Notes: generated from the letters alone by a model not told the origin. Shown: positions 46,402-55,079, numbered from the stretch's first letter. The stretch is DNA of 64,000 bases from Pseudomonadota bacterium (GCA_021845595.1 JAJZVV010000001.1:310001-374000), one strand, 5' to 3'. A program made the numbers and translations.

Positions 46402-47697
46402 TCAGCCCTCGGCGCGCGGCTCGCGGCTGGCACGCACACGGGCCACGCGCCGTCCGTCCATTTCCAGCACCTCGAACCGCCAGCCGCCGAACACGATGCG
46501 ATCGCCGGTCTGCGGCACGCGCCGCAGCAGCGCCAGCAGCAGCCCTGCGACGGTATGGTAGCTGCCGGGCGCCGGCAGGTCCGGCAAGCCGAGCTGCGCC
46601 TTGGCCTCATCGGCGGGCATCATGCCGTCCAGCACCACGGCGCCGACCGTCGGGTGCGCCTCGCCGGTTTCGCTGCCGCCGTCGGCCGCCTCGCCGACGA
46701 TCGCGGCGAGCACGTCGGCGGCGGTGACGACGCCCTCGAAACTGCCATACTCGTCCATCACCAGGGCGAGACCCATCGGGTCCGTCTTCAGCCGCCCCAG
46801 CACGTCGAGCGCCGAGATCGTGTCCGGCACGACCGCCGGCTGGCGCAGGGCCGAGGCGATGGCGAGCGGCCCGCCCTCGAGGATGCGATCGAGCACGTCC
46901 TTGGCTTGCACCACGCCGACGACGTTGTCCACCGAGCCGTCGCAGACGATGAAGCGCGAATGCTGGGAGTCGCGGATGGTCGCGGCCACGGCCGCCGGCG
47001 GATCGGTGCGGTCGATCCAGACGATGTCGGTCCGCGGCGTCATGATCGCGCGCACCTTCTTGTCGGCGAGACGCAGCACACGCTCGATGATGTCCCGCTC
47101 CTCCGCCTCCAGCGCGCCGCTCTGCGTACCCTCGGCGAGCAGCGCCTTGAGCTCCTCCTCCGTCACCGAGGGCAGCGGCGCGCCGGGCTGGCCGAGAATG
47201 CGCAGGACCAGCGCGGACGATCGCCCGAGCAGCCACACCACCGGGCCGGCGAGGCGCGCCAGCGCCGCGATCGGGCGGGCCATCGCCGCCGCGGTCGCCT
47301 CCGGCCGGCGCAAGGCGAGCTGCTTCGGGACCAGCTCGCCGAAGACCATGCTGAGATAGGTGATGACGACCACGATCATGGCCAGCGCCAGCTCGTCGGC
47401 GAGCCGGTGGGGCATCGCCAGGCTGGTCAGCCACGCGGCGACGTGTTCGGAAATGCGCGCGCCGCCGAACACGCCGGCGAGAATCCCGATCAGGGTGATG
47501 CCGACCTGCACCGTCGGCAGAAAGCGCTGCGGGTCCTCGGCCAGACGCCGGGCCAGCTCGGCGCCCCGCACCCCCTGGCGCGCCATGACGGCGAGCCGGG
47601 CGCGGCGCGACGAGATCAGCGCCAGTTCGCCGAGCGCGAACAGCGCGTTCAGGCCGATCAGAAGCACGATGACCAGGATCTCGACGACGATGCTCAT
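46402..47697 (-). CDS. CNNM/CorC-family membrane protein (HlyC/CorC)
   Basis: The 431-residue protein has an N-terminal CNNM transmembrane domain (about 1-190, with GELVPKQLALRRPE), a CBS pair (IMTPRTDIVWIDR and VMDEYGSFEGVVT) and a C-terminal CorC_HlyC domain (about 345-425). Family members have been linked to Mg2+/Co2+ efflux; haemolysis is a historical label. No clear ribosome site before ATG 47697, but it opens the first membrane segment MSIVVEILVIVLLIGLNALF. First of three co-directional genes. Confidence 0.92.
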   Translation of the reverse strand: MSIVVEILVIVLLIGLNALFALGELALISSRRARLAVMARQGVRGAELARRLAEDPQRFLPTVQVGITLIGILAGVFGGARISEHVAAWLTSLAMPHRLADELALAMIVVVITYLSMVFGELVPKQLALRRPEATAAAMARPIAALARLAGPVVWLLGRSSALVLRILGQPGAPLPSVTEEELKALLAEGTQSGALEAEERDIIERVLRLADKKVRAIMTPRTDIVWIDRTDPPAAVAATIRDSQHSRFIVCDGSVDNVVGVVQAKDVLDRILEGGPLAIASALRQPAVVPDTISALDVLGRLKTDPMGLALVMDEYGSFEGVVTAADVLAAIVGEAADGGSETGEAHPTVGAVVLDGMMPADEAKAQLGLPDLPAPGSYHTVAGLLLALLRRVPQTGDRIVFGGWRFEVLEMDGRRVARVRASREPRAEG

Positions 47698-47824
47698 GGG
47701 GCGGCACTCATGGCGTGGTCCGACTCGTTCTGCCACGGGGATCATAGCAGCTGCCGCGGGCCGCGCCGCCGGCGGCGAATCCGGGTAGGCTCTTCCGTCC
47801 CCGACGCATGATGGAGGCACGCCG

Positions 47825-48325
47825 ATGTCCGATCCCGTCCGCCCGAAGCTCCCCCGCCTCGCCGCTCTGGCCGGCGCCGCGGGCCTGGTGCCGTTCCTCG
47901 TCTGCGCCATCGCCGCCGCGCGCGTCGATCCGGCGGCCGGGTCCAACCCCTGGCTCGCGGCGCTGGTGTTCTACGCCGCCGTCATTCTGTCCTTTCTCGG
48001 CGCCGTCCATTGGGGGCTGGCCCTCGCCGCCGCGGACGGCGCGGATGCCGCCCCGGGGCAGCGGGCGCGGCTTCTGCTCGGTGTTCTGCCCGCGCTGATC
48101 GCGTGGGCGGCGCTGGTGACGGATCGGCTGCTGGCCGCCGAACTCGGGCTGGCGCTGCTGATCGGCGGGTTCATCGCCGTGGTCGTGGTCGAGGAGCAAG
48201 GCCATCGCCGGGGCCTCGTGCCGGGCGGCTATATGGGCCTGCGCTGGGCGCTGTCGGTGGTCGTGGTGGCGCTTCTGACCACGGTCCTGGTGCTGCGCCT
48301 GATCGGGGCGCGGATCATTTTCTGA
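47825..48325 (+). CDS. DUF3429 family membrane protein
   Basis: The 166-residue protein has five predicted membrane helices (about 13-31, 43-66, 83-101, 104-123 and 137-160). The core FYAAVILSFLGAVHWGLALA is the recognisable DUF3429 signature. Function unknown. It stands alone on the plus strand, diverging from the CorC-type gene across 127 nt. Confidence 0.87.
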   Translation: MSDPVRPKLPRLAALAGAAGLVPFLVCAIAAARVDPAAGSNPWLAALVFYAAVILSFLGAVHWGLALAAADGADAAPGQRARLLLGVLPALIAWAALVTDRLLAAELGLALLIGGFIAVVVVEEQGHRRGLVPGGYMGLRWALSVVVVALLTTVLVLRLIGARIIF

Positions 48326-48366
48326 TTTTTGGTCTAGATTTTTGTCTCAGCATCTGCTCTAAGCGG

Positions 48367-48381
48367 TTAACGAAAGGTTAA
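48367..48381. promoter_or_regulatory. CtrA-type binding site
   Basis: TTAA-CGAAAGG-TTAA fits the full CtrA consensus TTAA-N7-TTAA exactly and lies 29 nt before the ATG of the coiled-coil protein gene. CtrA is the cell-cycle and motility regulator of alphaproteobacteria. Upstream, ATTTTTGGTCT (48325-48335) and ATTTTTGTCT (48338-48347) form a direct repeat. Confidence 0.55.
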
Positions 48382-48410
48382 GCGAACGACGGAACGCAAG
48401 GAGCGGGACC

Positions 48411-48788
48411 ATGACGGGCATGCACGACCGATCCAGCCTGGGCCAGCCCGATCTCGGCGCCGCCGGCGCGGTGGTCATCCGCTTCCCCGTCCGCGCCCCG
48501 GCCCCGCCGGCGATCGACCGCGACGCCGAAGCCGAAGCCCAGGCGCGCCTGCGCCGCGCCCTGGCCGCCCTCGATGCGGCGCTGGCCGAACAGCGCGAGG
48601 CCGTCGCCTCGTGGCGGAACGCGATCGGCGGCCTGCAGACCAGCATGACCAATCTCGGCAGCAGCGTGCAAACCTACCGCGCGCGGCTCGATGCACTCGC
48701 CGTCCAGGTCGCCGGCGTGCACCACCAGGCGGTGTGGCTGGAGGAATGGGCGGACCAGGTGCTCGGCAGTCAGCCCGGGCCGGCCTGA
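48411..48788 (+). CDS. Uncharacterised coiled-coil protein
   Basis: The 125-residue protein has an Ala/Pro-rich N-terminal third (IRFPVRAPAPPAI) and a long helical coiled coil from about 40 to 115 (AEAEAQARLRRALAALDAAL, then SMTNLGSSVQTYRARLDALA). No signal peptide or membrane segment. AAGGAG sits 7 nt before the ATG. I do not recognise a family. The CtrA-type site just upstream suggests cell-cycle, division or motility control. It is followed by the aldolase gene after 103 nt. Confidence 0.78.
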   Translation: MTGMHDRSSLGQPDLGAAGAVVIRFPVRAPAPPAIDRDAEAEAQARLRRALAALDAALAEQREAVASWRNAIGGLQTSMTNLGSSVQTYRARLDALAVQVAGVHHQAVWLEEWADQVLGSQPGPA

Positions 48789-48891
48789 ACCGGCTCGGAC
48801 TGAGCACGGCTCGCCGCCCGCCGATCGTCCAGACGCTTCCGCCGCCGCCGCCCGCGTGCGAGGCTGCGCGCATGACGCGGGGGAGGCGCCA

Positions 48892-49518
48892 ATGACCAGG
48901 ACCGAACTGCTCGCCGCGCTGCGGCGCGCGCGTGTCGTCCCCGTGGTCCGCACACGGGACCGCGGGCTGGCCGCGACCGCCGTCGGCTGGCTGCGCGACG
49001 CCGGTATCGGCATTTTCGAAATCACCATGACCATCCCGGAGGCGCCGGCACTGATCCGCGAGCTCGCTGCGGATCCCCGGCTGCTGGTGGGCGCCGGCAC
49101 CGTCGCCGACGCGGCGACCGCGCGCGCCTGCCTCGCCGCCGGCGCGCGGTTCATCGTCGCGCCGTGGATCGACGCCTCGCTCGCCGCGCCCTGCGCCGAG
49201 GCGGACGCGGCCTTGATGCTGGGCGCGATGACCCCTTCGGAGGTGCGGGCCGCGGTCGCGGCTGGGGCGGACGCGGTGAAGATCTTCCCCGCTTCCAGCG
49301 CCGGCGGACCGGCGCACATCAAGGCGCTGCGCAGCGTCTTTCCGGAGGTGGCGTTCTGCCCGACGGGCGGGGTCGACCCCGCCAACGCCGCCGCCTATCT
49401 CGCCGCCGGCGCCGCCTTCGTCGGCATCGGCGGGGCGCTGGTGGACGAAGCCCGGATCGCCGCCGGCGACCAGGCGGCGATCACCGCGGCGGCGCGCGCC
49501 GTGCTGGCGGTGGGGTGA
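48892..49518 (+). CDS. eda: 2-dehydro-3-deoxy-phosphogluconate/galactonate aldolase
   Basis: The 208-residue class I aldolase of the KDPG/KHG family cleaves 2-keto-3-deoxy sugar-acid 6-phosphates to pyruvate and glyceraldehyde 3-phosphate. Arg20 (VVPVVRTRD), Glu43 (GIFEITM) and the Schiff-base Lys130 (AVKIFPAS) are present. GGGAGG lies 5 nt upstream of ATG 48892. The kinase gene follows after 6 nt. KDPG and KDPGal specificity cannot be separated by eye. Confidence 0.92.
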   Translation: MTRTELLAALRRARVVPVVRTRDRGLAATAVGWLRDAGIGIFEITMTIPEAPALIRELAADPRLLVGAGTVADAATARACLAAGARFIVAPWIDASLAAPCAEADAALMLGAMTPSEVRAAVAAGADAVKIFPASSAGGPAHIKALRSVFPEVAFCPTGGVDPANAAAYLAAGAAFVGIGGALVDEARIAAGDQAAITAAARAVLAVG

Positions 49519-49524
49519 ACCGCC

Positions 49525-50478
49525 ATGGCCGCCGAGCTGCTGTGCATGGGCGAGCCGATGCTGGAGCTGAACCAGCTGCCGCCGCAACCGGACGGGCGCC
49601 GCCTCTATCTCGAAGGCCACGGCGGCGATACCTCGAACGTCGCCATCGCCGCCGCGCGGCAAGGGGCGCGGGTCGGCTACGTCAGCGCCGTCGGGACGGA
49701 TGCCGCGGGGGAGAGTTTTCTCCGCCTGTGGGCGGATGAGGGCGTGGACGCCAGCACCGTGCTGCGCGTGCCGCACCGGCCCACCGGCCTTTATCTCGTC
49801 GTCCATGGCGCGGCGGGCCACGAGTTCCTGTTCTTCCGCGCCGGCTCGGCGGCCAGCGCCTACGCCCCGGCCGACGTGCCGGAGGCGGCGATCGCGGGCG
49901 CGCGGATGCTGTTCGCCAGCGGCATCAGCCAGGGCATTTCCGACAGCGCCGCGGATGCCGTGTACCACGCCTTTGCGCTGGCCCGCCGCCACGGCGTGAC
50001 GGTCGCCTACGACACCAACTACCGTCCCCGGTTGTGGCCGCCGGCGCGGGCGGCGGCGGTGATCCACGCCGCGGTGGCGCAGGCCGAGATCGCCCTGCCC
50101 GGGCTCGACGACGCCCGCGCGCTCACCGGCCTCACCGAGCCGGAGGCGATCCTGGCGTTCTATCGCCGGCTCGGTCCGCGCATCGTGGTGCTCAAGATGG
50201 GTGCGGCGGGGGCCTGGCTGGCGCTGCCCGAGGGGGATGTGCGGATTCCGCCCCGCGCCTGCACGCCGGTGGACGCGACCGGCGCGGGCGACGCGTTCTG
50301 CGGCAGCTTCCTCGCCCGCCTGCTGGCCGGCGACACGCCCGAGGCCGCCGCCCACTACGCCGCCGCCGCCGCCGCGCTCTCCACCGAGGCCTATGGCGCG
50401 GTCGCGCCGATCCCCCGCCCGGCCGCCGTGCGCGCGGCACTCGCCCGGGGCGCGCGCGGCGACCCTCCCCCTGGTTGA
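49525..50478 (+). CDS. kdgK: PfkB-family sugar kinase, probable 2-keto-3-deoxygluconate kinase
   Basis: The 317-residue ribokinase-fold enzyme has the N-terminal GGDTSNVAIAAARQGARVGY and C-terminal DATGAGDAFCGSFLARLL, holding the catalytic Asp and anion hole. YDTNYRPRLWP is common in KDG kinases. Paired 6 nt behind the aldolase gene, it would phosphorylate KDG to the aldolase substrate, completing a semi-phosphorylated Entner-Doudoroff or uronate route. Dehydratases are not in the window. Confidence 0.9.
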   Translation: MAAELLCMGEPMLELNQLPPQPDGRRLYLEGHGGDTSNVAIAAARQGARVGYVSAVGTDAAGESFLRLWADEGVDASTVLRVPHRPTGLYLVVHGAAGHEFLFFRAGSAASAYAPADVPEAAIAGARMLFASGISQGISDSAADAVYHAFALARRHGVTVAYDTNYRPRLWPPARAAAVIHAAVAQAEIALPGLDDARALTGLTEPEAILAFYRRLGPRIVVLKMGAAGAWLALPEGDVRIPPRACTPVDATGAGDAFCGSFLARLLAGDTPEAAAHYAAAAAALSTEAYGAVAPIPRPAAVRAALARGARGDPPPG

Positions 50479-50517
50479 CGGGGGCCCGTCGGCGGCGCTA
50501 TTTCCGCGCCTCCGGCT

Positions 50518-50592
50518 GGCGGCGTAGCTCAGCGGTAGAGCAGGGGAATCATAATCCCTTGGTCGGTGGTTCAAATCCGCCCGCCGCTACCA
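50518..50592 (+). tRNA. tRNA-Met (CAT), elongator type
   Basis: A 75-nt cloverleaf with acceptor GGCGGCG/CGCCGCT (G1:U72 wobble), D arm GCTC/GAGC, anticodon loop ATCATAA with CAT, T arm GGTGG-TTCAAAT-CCGCC, and an encoded CCA. It lacks the C1:A72 mismatch and GGG/CCC anticodon stem of initiator tRNA. A tRNA-Ile2 with modified CAT is a remote alternative. Confidence 0.93.
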
Positions 50593-50665
50593 TATCGCCG
50601 CGCGCGATGCGGACGCGGCCGGGTCGGTGACCAGCAGAGTCCAGTGACGACCGGAGCATGGACCG

Positions 50666-51142
50666 TCAGGCGGCTTCGTCGCCGGCGGGTGGGCGCAGTG
50701 GCGCGCGCGAGGCGTCGTTGTGGGCGGCGGCCAGTGTGCGCAGCGCGGCCAGGAAGGCCGCCCGCTCGGGTGGGCGCAGCGGCGCCAGCAAATCCTCCTG
50801 CATCCGCTGCACCGCCGGCTCGGCGCGCTGCAGCAGCGCATGGCCCTCGCGGGTCAGCGACAGGCGCCGCACCCGCCGGTCCTGCGGGTCCGTCGCCCGG
50901 TGCAGCAGCCCCCGCTGTTCCAGTGCGAGACAGAGCCGCGCGATCGAGGAGCGGTCCAGCGCCGTCGCCCCGGCGAGCGAGATCTGGTCCAGGCCCGGCT
51001 GCGCCTCGGCCGCCCGCAGCACGGCGTATTGCAGCGGCGTCAGCCCGAAATCGGCGCAGCGCTCCAGGAACAGCGCCACGGCGATCTGCTGACAGCGGCG
51101 GATCAGATAGCCGGGTTTGTCGTGGACATTGGCGATCTGCAC
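50666..51142 (-). CDS. MarR-family transcriptional regulator
   Basis: The 158-residue winged-helix protein contains DKPGYLIRRCQQIAVALFLE, GLTPLQYAVLRAAEAQPGLD, the recognition helix region TALDRSSIARLCLALEQRGL and the wing DPQDRRVRRLSLTREG. I start at GTG 51142 because GAGGAG lies 6 nt upstream; an ATG at 51184 in the same frame lacks such a site. It is the last gene of the gentisate operon and probably regulates it through the palindrome at 53603-53623. Confidence 0.9.
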   Translation of the reverse strand: MQIANVHDKPGYLIRRCQQIAVALFLERCADFGLTPLQYAVLRAAEAQPGLDQISLAGATALDRSSIARLCLALEQRGLLHRATDPQDRRVRRLSLTREGHALLQRAEPAVQRMQEDLLAPLRPPERAAFLAALRTLAAAHNDASRAPLRPPAGDEAA

Positions 51143-51214
51143 GGCGCACTCCTCAACCGCGACGGCTCCGGCGGCGCCGGACATCGGCAACGACGGTCCG
51201 GCGCGCGGGAGACA

Positions 51215-52285
51215 TCAACCGGCGAACCGTTCGTAGATGCCGATCCGGCGCTGCAGCGGCGCATCGTCGACCTGGAACAGGAAGGCCGGCCTGCTCACGG
51301 AGCTGTTGGCGAGATGCACGCGGGCGTGGACGGGTGCTGCGAACACGTCCGCCTCCTCGGCGTCGAGCGTGACGCCGCCGACCTCCGCCTGCACGCTACC
51401 GGTGACGACGTGGAACACCGCCGAAGCGCTGTCGCGCGGCAGCGTCACCGCTTCGCCCGGGCGCAGCATCAGCGCCGAGAAGCCGAGCGTCGGCAGGCAT
51501 TCCTCGCCGGTCTCGGGGTTGACGTAGCCGAGCTGCACCGGAACGCCGGCGGCGGTGTCGCCCGCCAGCGCTTCCAGCGCCGCGCGCACCTCGGCCCACG
51601 GCCAGCGCAGCAGCGGATAGGGCGCGCGCGGCGCGGCGAGAACGGGATACGGCACCAACCCCGCGCGCCGATAGCGCGTCGCCGAGGCGTCCGGCGCGTT
51701 GCGCACCGGCTGTGGCGCGCCCTCCAGCGCGTAGGACGCTTCCATGGACACGATCAGCGGCAGGTCGAGCGCATCCATCCACACCACCGGCCCGGTTCCG
51801 GCGTGGGTATGTTCGTGCCATTGCAGCGCCGGCGTCAGGATCAGGTCGCCGCGCTGCATCGGCAGCCGTTCGCCGTTGACGATCGTGCACCCGCCCTCGC
51901 CCTCGACGACGAGACGCACGGCGACCGGCGTATGGCGATGGCTCGGCGCCGTCTCGCCGGGCAGGATCAGCTGCATGCCGACATAGATCGTGCCGGTGGC
52001 ATGCAGCCCGTCGAGCCCGTGGCCGGGATTGGCATAGACGAGCACACGGCGTTCGGCTTTCTCGATCGGGGTGAGTTCGCCGGCGCGCAGCAGCAGCGGC
52101 CGCACGTCGCGATAGCGCCAGAGCGTCGGCTGCGTGCGTGGCCGCGGCGCGCCGTGCGGCAGGAAGTTGCGCATGCTCGGCCACAGCGGCACGAGATTCG
52201 CGCCGGTCATGGCGGCGCGATAATCCGCCGGCAGCTCTTCGAGCGTGCCGAGTGCCGGCGCCGCAGACGTTTGGATCTCTCCCAT
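51215..52285 (-). CDS. Gentisate 1,2-dioxygenase (bicupin)
   Basis: The 356-residue Fe(II) dioxygenase opens gentisate to maleylpyruvate. The first cupin carries the ligands HRH (PSHRHTPVAVRLVVEG, about 116-131) with a further His in WHEHTHAG; the second cupin is at about 255-335. The N-terminal LVPLWPSMRNFLPHGAPRPR is typical of the family. It lies 24 nt after 3-hydroxybenzoate 6-hydroxylase, giving consecutive reactions. Maleylpyruvate isomerase and fumarylpyruvate hydrolase are not in the window. Confidence 0.92.
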   Translation of the reverse strand: MGEIQTSAAPALGTLEELPADYRAAMTGANLVPLWPSMRNFLPHGAPRPRTQPTLWRYRDVRPLLLRAGELTPIEKAERRVLVYANPGHGLDGLHATGTIYVGMQLILPGETAPSHRHTPVAVRLVVEGEGGCTIVNGERLPMQRGDLILTPALQWHEHTHAGTGPVVWMDALDLPLIVSMEASYALEGAPQPVRNAPDASATRYRRAGLVPYPVLAAPRAPYPLLRWPWAEVRAALEALAGDTAAGVPVQLGYVNPETGEECLPTLGFSALMLRPGEAVTLPRDSASAVFHVVTGSVQAEVGGVTLDAEEADVFAAPVHARVHLANSSVSRPAFLFQVDDAPLQRRIGIYERFAG

Positions 52286-52309
52286 GGGTCCGTGTTCCCT
52301 GTGTGTGGC

Positions 52310-53539
52310 TCAGCCGGTGGCGCCGTGACCCTGCGCGGACGCGCCGAACCCGGCTTCACCGAGCCCGTTGCCGCCATAGAGCCAACCGAGAATGTCATAC
52401 CATTGCTCGGAACTCTTCGCCGACATGATGGCGTTGCGCAGCAGCGCATGCGCGCCGGCGGGGTGATAGATGTGCTCGCCGATCGCGCGCGACTGCAGCT
52501 GCACGCGCGCGGTGCGCAGCACGCGGCGGGCGCGGTAGGCTTCCAGCGCGGGTTCGATATCGTCCGGCCGCGCGGCCAGTTCGTGCGCCAGGCAGACCGC
52601 GTCCTCCATCGCCATGCACGCGCCTTGCGCGAAATATTGCAGCATCGGATGCGCCGCATCGCCGAGCAGGGCGACACGCCCGTCGACCCAGTTCGTCACC
52701 GGTTCGCGGTCGCACAGCACCCACAGCTTCCAGTCCGCGCCGTGACGGATGATCGCCTGGGCGCGCGGGTGGATATGCTCGAACCCGCGCATGACCTCGT
52801 CGAAGGCAACCGGCTTGCCCGCGACGGGTTCGGCGGCATCGTTGTGATAGGTCACCACGAGGTTGAAAAGTTTCCAGCCCTGGAGCGGATAATGCACGAT
52901 ATGGCATTTCGGGCCGGCCCACAGCGTGGCGGCGTTCCAGCGCAGGTCCTCGGGCATGCGCTCGGTCGGGATCACGGAGCGGTAGGTCGTGTGTCCCGAC
53001 ACGCGCGGGGGCCCGTCACCGACGAGTTGCTTGCGGATGTTGGACCAGAGCCCGTCGGCGCCGATCAGCGCCGCACCCGTGACGGTCCCGCCCGAGGCCA
53101 GCCGCGCGGTCACGCGGGCGCCGTCCTGCGCGTAGCCGACCACCTCGCAGCTGGTGCGCAGCTCCACAAGCGGACTGGCGAGGCAGGCCTTGAGAAAGAC
53201 CCCGTGCAGGTCGCCGCGATGGATCACGGCGTAGGGGTTGCCGAAATGTTTGCGGAACGCCTCGCCGAGGTCGATATGGGTGATCTCCTCGCCGCCCATC
53301 GCGTCCATCAGCCGCAGCCGGTCGATATAGACCGCGATCGCGCGGGCGGCGTCGCCGACGCCGAGATAGTCGAAGGCGTGGAACGCGTTCGGGCCGAGCT
53401 GGATGCCCGCGCCGATCTCGCCGAGGCGGGCGGCCTTCTCCAGCACGATGACATGGTGATTTTTCGCCGCCAGGCCGACGGCGGCGGCCAGGCCACCGAT
53501 ACCGCCACCGGCAATCAGAATCGGGCTGCTGCCTGGCAT
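52310..53539 (-). CDS. 3-hydroxybenzoate 6-monooxygenase
   Basis: The 409-residue FAD-dependent class A hydroxylase. The Rossmann GxGxxG is in LIAGGGIGGLAAAVGLA (8-24), the DG motif in IGADGLWSNIRK, and the GD motif in GRVALLGDAAHPMLQYFAQG. LGEIGAGIQLGPNAFHAF and the C-terminus match 3-hydroxybenzoate 6-hydroxylases rather than salicylate hydroxylases, and coupling to gentisate dioxygenase supports this. It opens the operon hydroxylase, dioxygenase, MarR. Confidence 0.92.
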   Translation of the reverse strand: MPGSSPILIAGGGIGGLAAAVGLAAKNHHVIVLEKAARLGEIGAGIQLGPNAFHAFDYLGVGDAARAIAVYIDRLRLMDAMGGEEITHIDLGEAFRKHFGNPYAVIHRGDLHGVFLKACLASPLVELRTSCEVVGYAQDGARVTARLASGGTVTGAALIGADGLWSNIRKQLVGDGPPRVSGHTTYRSVIPTERMPEDLRWNAATLWAGPKCHIVHYPLQGWKLFNLVVTYHNDAAEPVAGKPVAFDEVMRGFEHIHPRAQAIIRHGADWKLWVLCDREPVTNWVDGRVALLGDAAHPMLQYFAQGACMAMEDAVCLAHELAARPDDIEPALEAYRARRVLRTARVQLQSRAIGEHIYHPAGAHALLRNAIMSAKSSEQWYDILGWLYGGNGLGEAGFGASAQGHGATG

Positions 53540-53602
53540 CGCTCGTCCCCCTACCGTTCGGCGCCCGCCGCGCCGGCGCCACCGCCTGCCGTGGTTTAAT
53601 CA

Positions 53603-53623
53603 CTATTCTGATGATCAGTATAG
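53603..53623. promoter_or_regulatory. Operator/promoter of the gentisate operon
   Basis: A 21-bp palindrome CTAT-t-CTGAT-g-ATCAG-t-ATAG with only a T/T mismatch per arm. On the minus strand it includes TATACT (53622-53617) as a -10, 78 nt before the hydroxylase start, so a bound protein would block RNA polymerase. Binding by the operon's own MarR is inferred. Confidence 0.6.
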
Positions 53624-53780
53624 GGATCATTCCGCCAGGTCGGAGTAATTTTTCGTGATGGCCCGCCGTGGCGCCCGACGCGCCGGACGAACGGGCCGCT
53701 GGCGCCGAGCCCGATCGACGTGGCAGCGTGGCGTGCGGGGCGCGCGTCCGGCCCCGAATCGCCGAACCCGGTTGCAGCCC

Positions 53781-55007
53781 ATGCCGTCTTCTGCCGCACG
53801 CGGCACGCCAATCGCTCCCGCCGAGGCGCTGCTCGCCGACATCCACGCGTTCTCGGCCCTCGGCCCGCGCACGGCGCACTTCGTCGACGGCGGCATCCCC
53901 TATTTCGTGAACGAGTTCTGGACCGCGGCGCAGCGGCGCGCCCACAGCCTGCACGAAATCAGCTACCGCGCCTGCTTCAAGCCGCAACTGCCGGAGTTCT
54001 TCATCGCCCGGCTCACCGCTCCCGGCGATGCGGTGCACGACCCGTTCATGGGCCGGGGCACGACGCCGCTGCAGGCCGCGCTGATGGGCCGCCGGCCCAT
54101 CGGCAACGACATCAACCCGCTGTCGCTGTTGCTGACCCGCCCGCGGCTCACCCCTCCGACACCGGCGCAGGTGGCGGCGCGGCTCGACGAAGTGACGTGG
54201 GCCGACGGCGAGGCCGCGCGCGACGACCTGCTCGCCTTCTATCATCCGCAGACCCTGCGCCAGCTCGCGGCCCTGCGCGCGTGGCTGCTGCGGCGCGCGC
54301 CGCTCGCGTGCAGCGCGCCGGATCCGGTCGATGACTGGATCCGCGCCGTCGCCCTCACCCGCCTGACCGGGCATTCGCCGGGGTTCTTCTCGGTCTACAC
54401 CCTGCCGCCCAACCAGGCCGTGCGGGTCGAGGCGCAGATCAGGATCAACGCCCGGCGCAACCAGGTTCCGCCACAGCGGGATATCGCCGCCATCATCCGC
54501 AAGAAGACCCTCAGCCTGCTGAAGGACGGACCACCCGGCGCGCACCCACCGGCGGATCTCAGCGTCGGCCCGGCATCGACCACCCCGCACATCGCCGCTG
54601 GCAGCGTCGCGCTCGTCGTCACGTCACCGCCATTTCTCGATGTCGTTCAATATGAGTCGGACAACTGGCTGCGCTGCTGGTTCGCCGGGATCGAGGCCGG
54701 CTCCGTCACCGTGGCGCTGCACCGGAGTGAAGCGAGCTGGACCGCGATGGTCCGCGCCGTGCTCACCGAGCAGGCCCGGCTGCTGCGCCCAGGCGGCCAT
54801 GTCGCCTTCGAGGTCGGGGAAATCCGCCGCGGGACCGTGCTGCTGGAGCGCCTCGTCTGGCAGGCGGCGGCCGGACTGCCGTTCGACCGCCTGGCCGTCA
54901 TCGTCAACAAGCAACCCTTCACGAAAACCGCCCATTGCTGGGGCATCGGCAACAACGCGGTCGGCACGAACACGAACAGAATCGTCCTGCTGCGACGCAC
55001 CCGCTGA
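53781..55007 (+). CDS. Solitary DNA methyltransferase, probable N4-cytosine type
   Basis: The 408-residue protein has an AdoMet motif DPFMGRGTT (87-95) and a catalytic motif SPPF (282-285, TSPPFLDVVQY). SPP-(Y/F) is typical of N4-cytosine enzymes, while N6-adenine enzymes usually have (D/N)PPY. The AdoMet motif comes about 190 residues before the catalytic one, opposite to beta-class CcrM. No restriction endonuclease is nearby. The frame extends upstream to ATG 53658, adding 41 mostly Arg-rich residues with no domain; I start at 53781 although its ribosome site is weak. Confidence 0.8.
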   Translation: MPSSAARGTPIAPAEALLADIHAFSALGPRTAHFVDGGIPYFVNEFWTAAQRRAHSLHEISYRACFKPQLPEFFIARLTAPGDAVHDPFMGRGTTPLQAALMGRRPIGNDINPLSLLLTRPRLTPPTPAQVAARLDEVTWADGEAARDDLLAFYHPQTLRQLAALRAWLLRRAPLACSAPDPVDDWIRAVALTRLTGHSPGFFSVYTLPPNQAVRVEAQIRINARRNQVPPQRDIAAIIRKKTLSLLKDGPPGAHPPADLSVGPASTTPHIAAGSVALVVTSPPFLDVVQYESDNWLRCWFAGIEAGSVTVALHRSEASWTAMVRAVLTEQARLLRPGGHVAFEVGEIRRGTVLLERLVWQAAAGLPFDRLAVIVNKQPFTKTAHCWGIGNNAVGTNTNRIVLLRRTR

Positions 55008-55079
55008 CCGCAGCACCCGCGGAAGAACGCGCCCTCACTTGACCCCCACCCCGCGCTTCGCTACCCACCCCTCCGCGCG

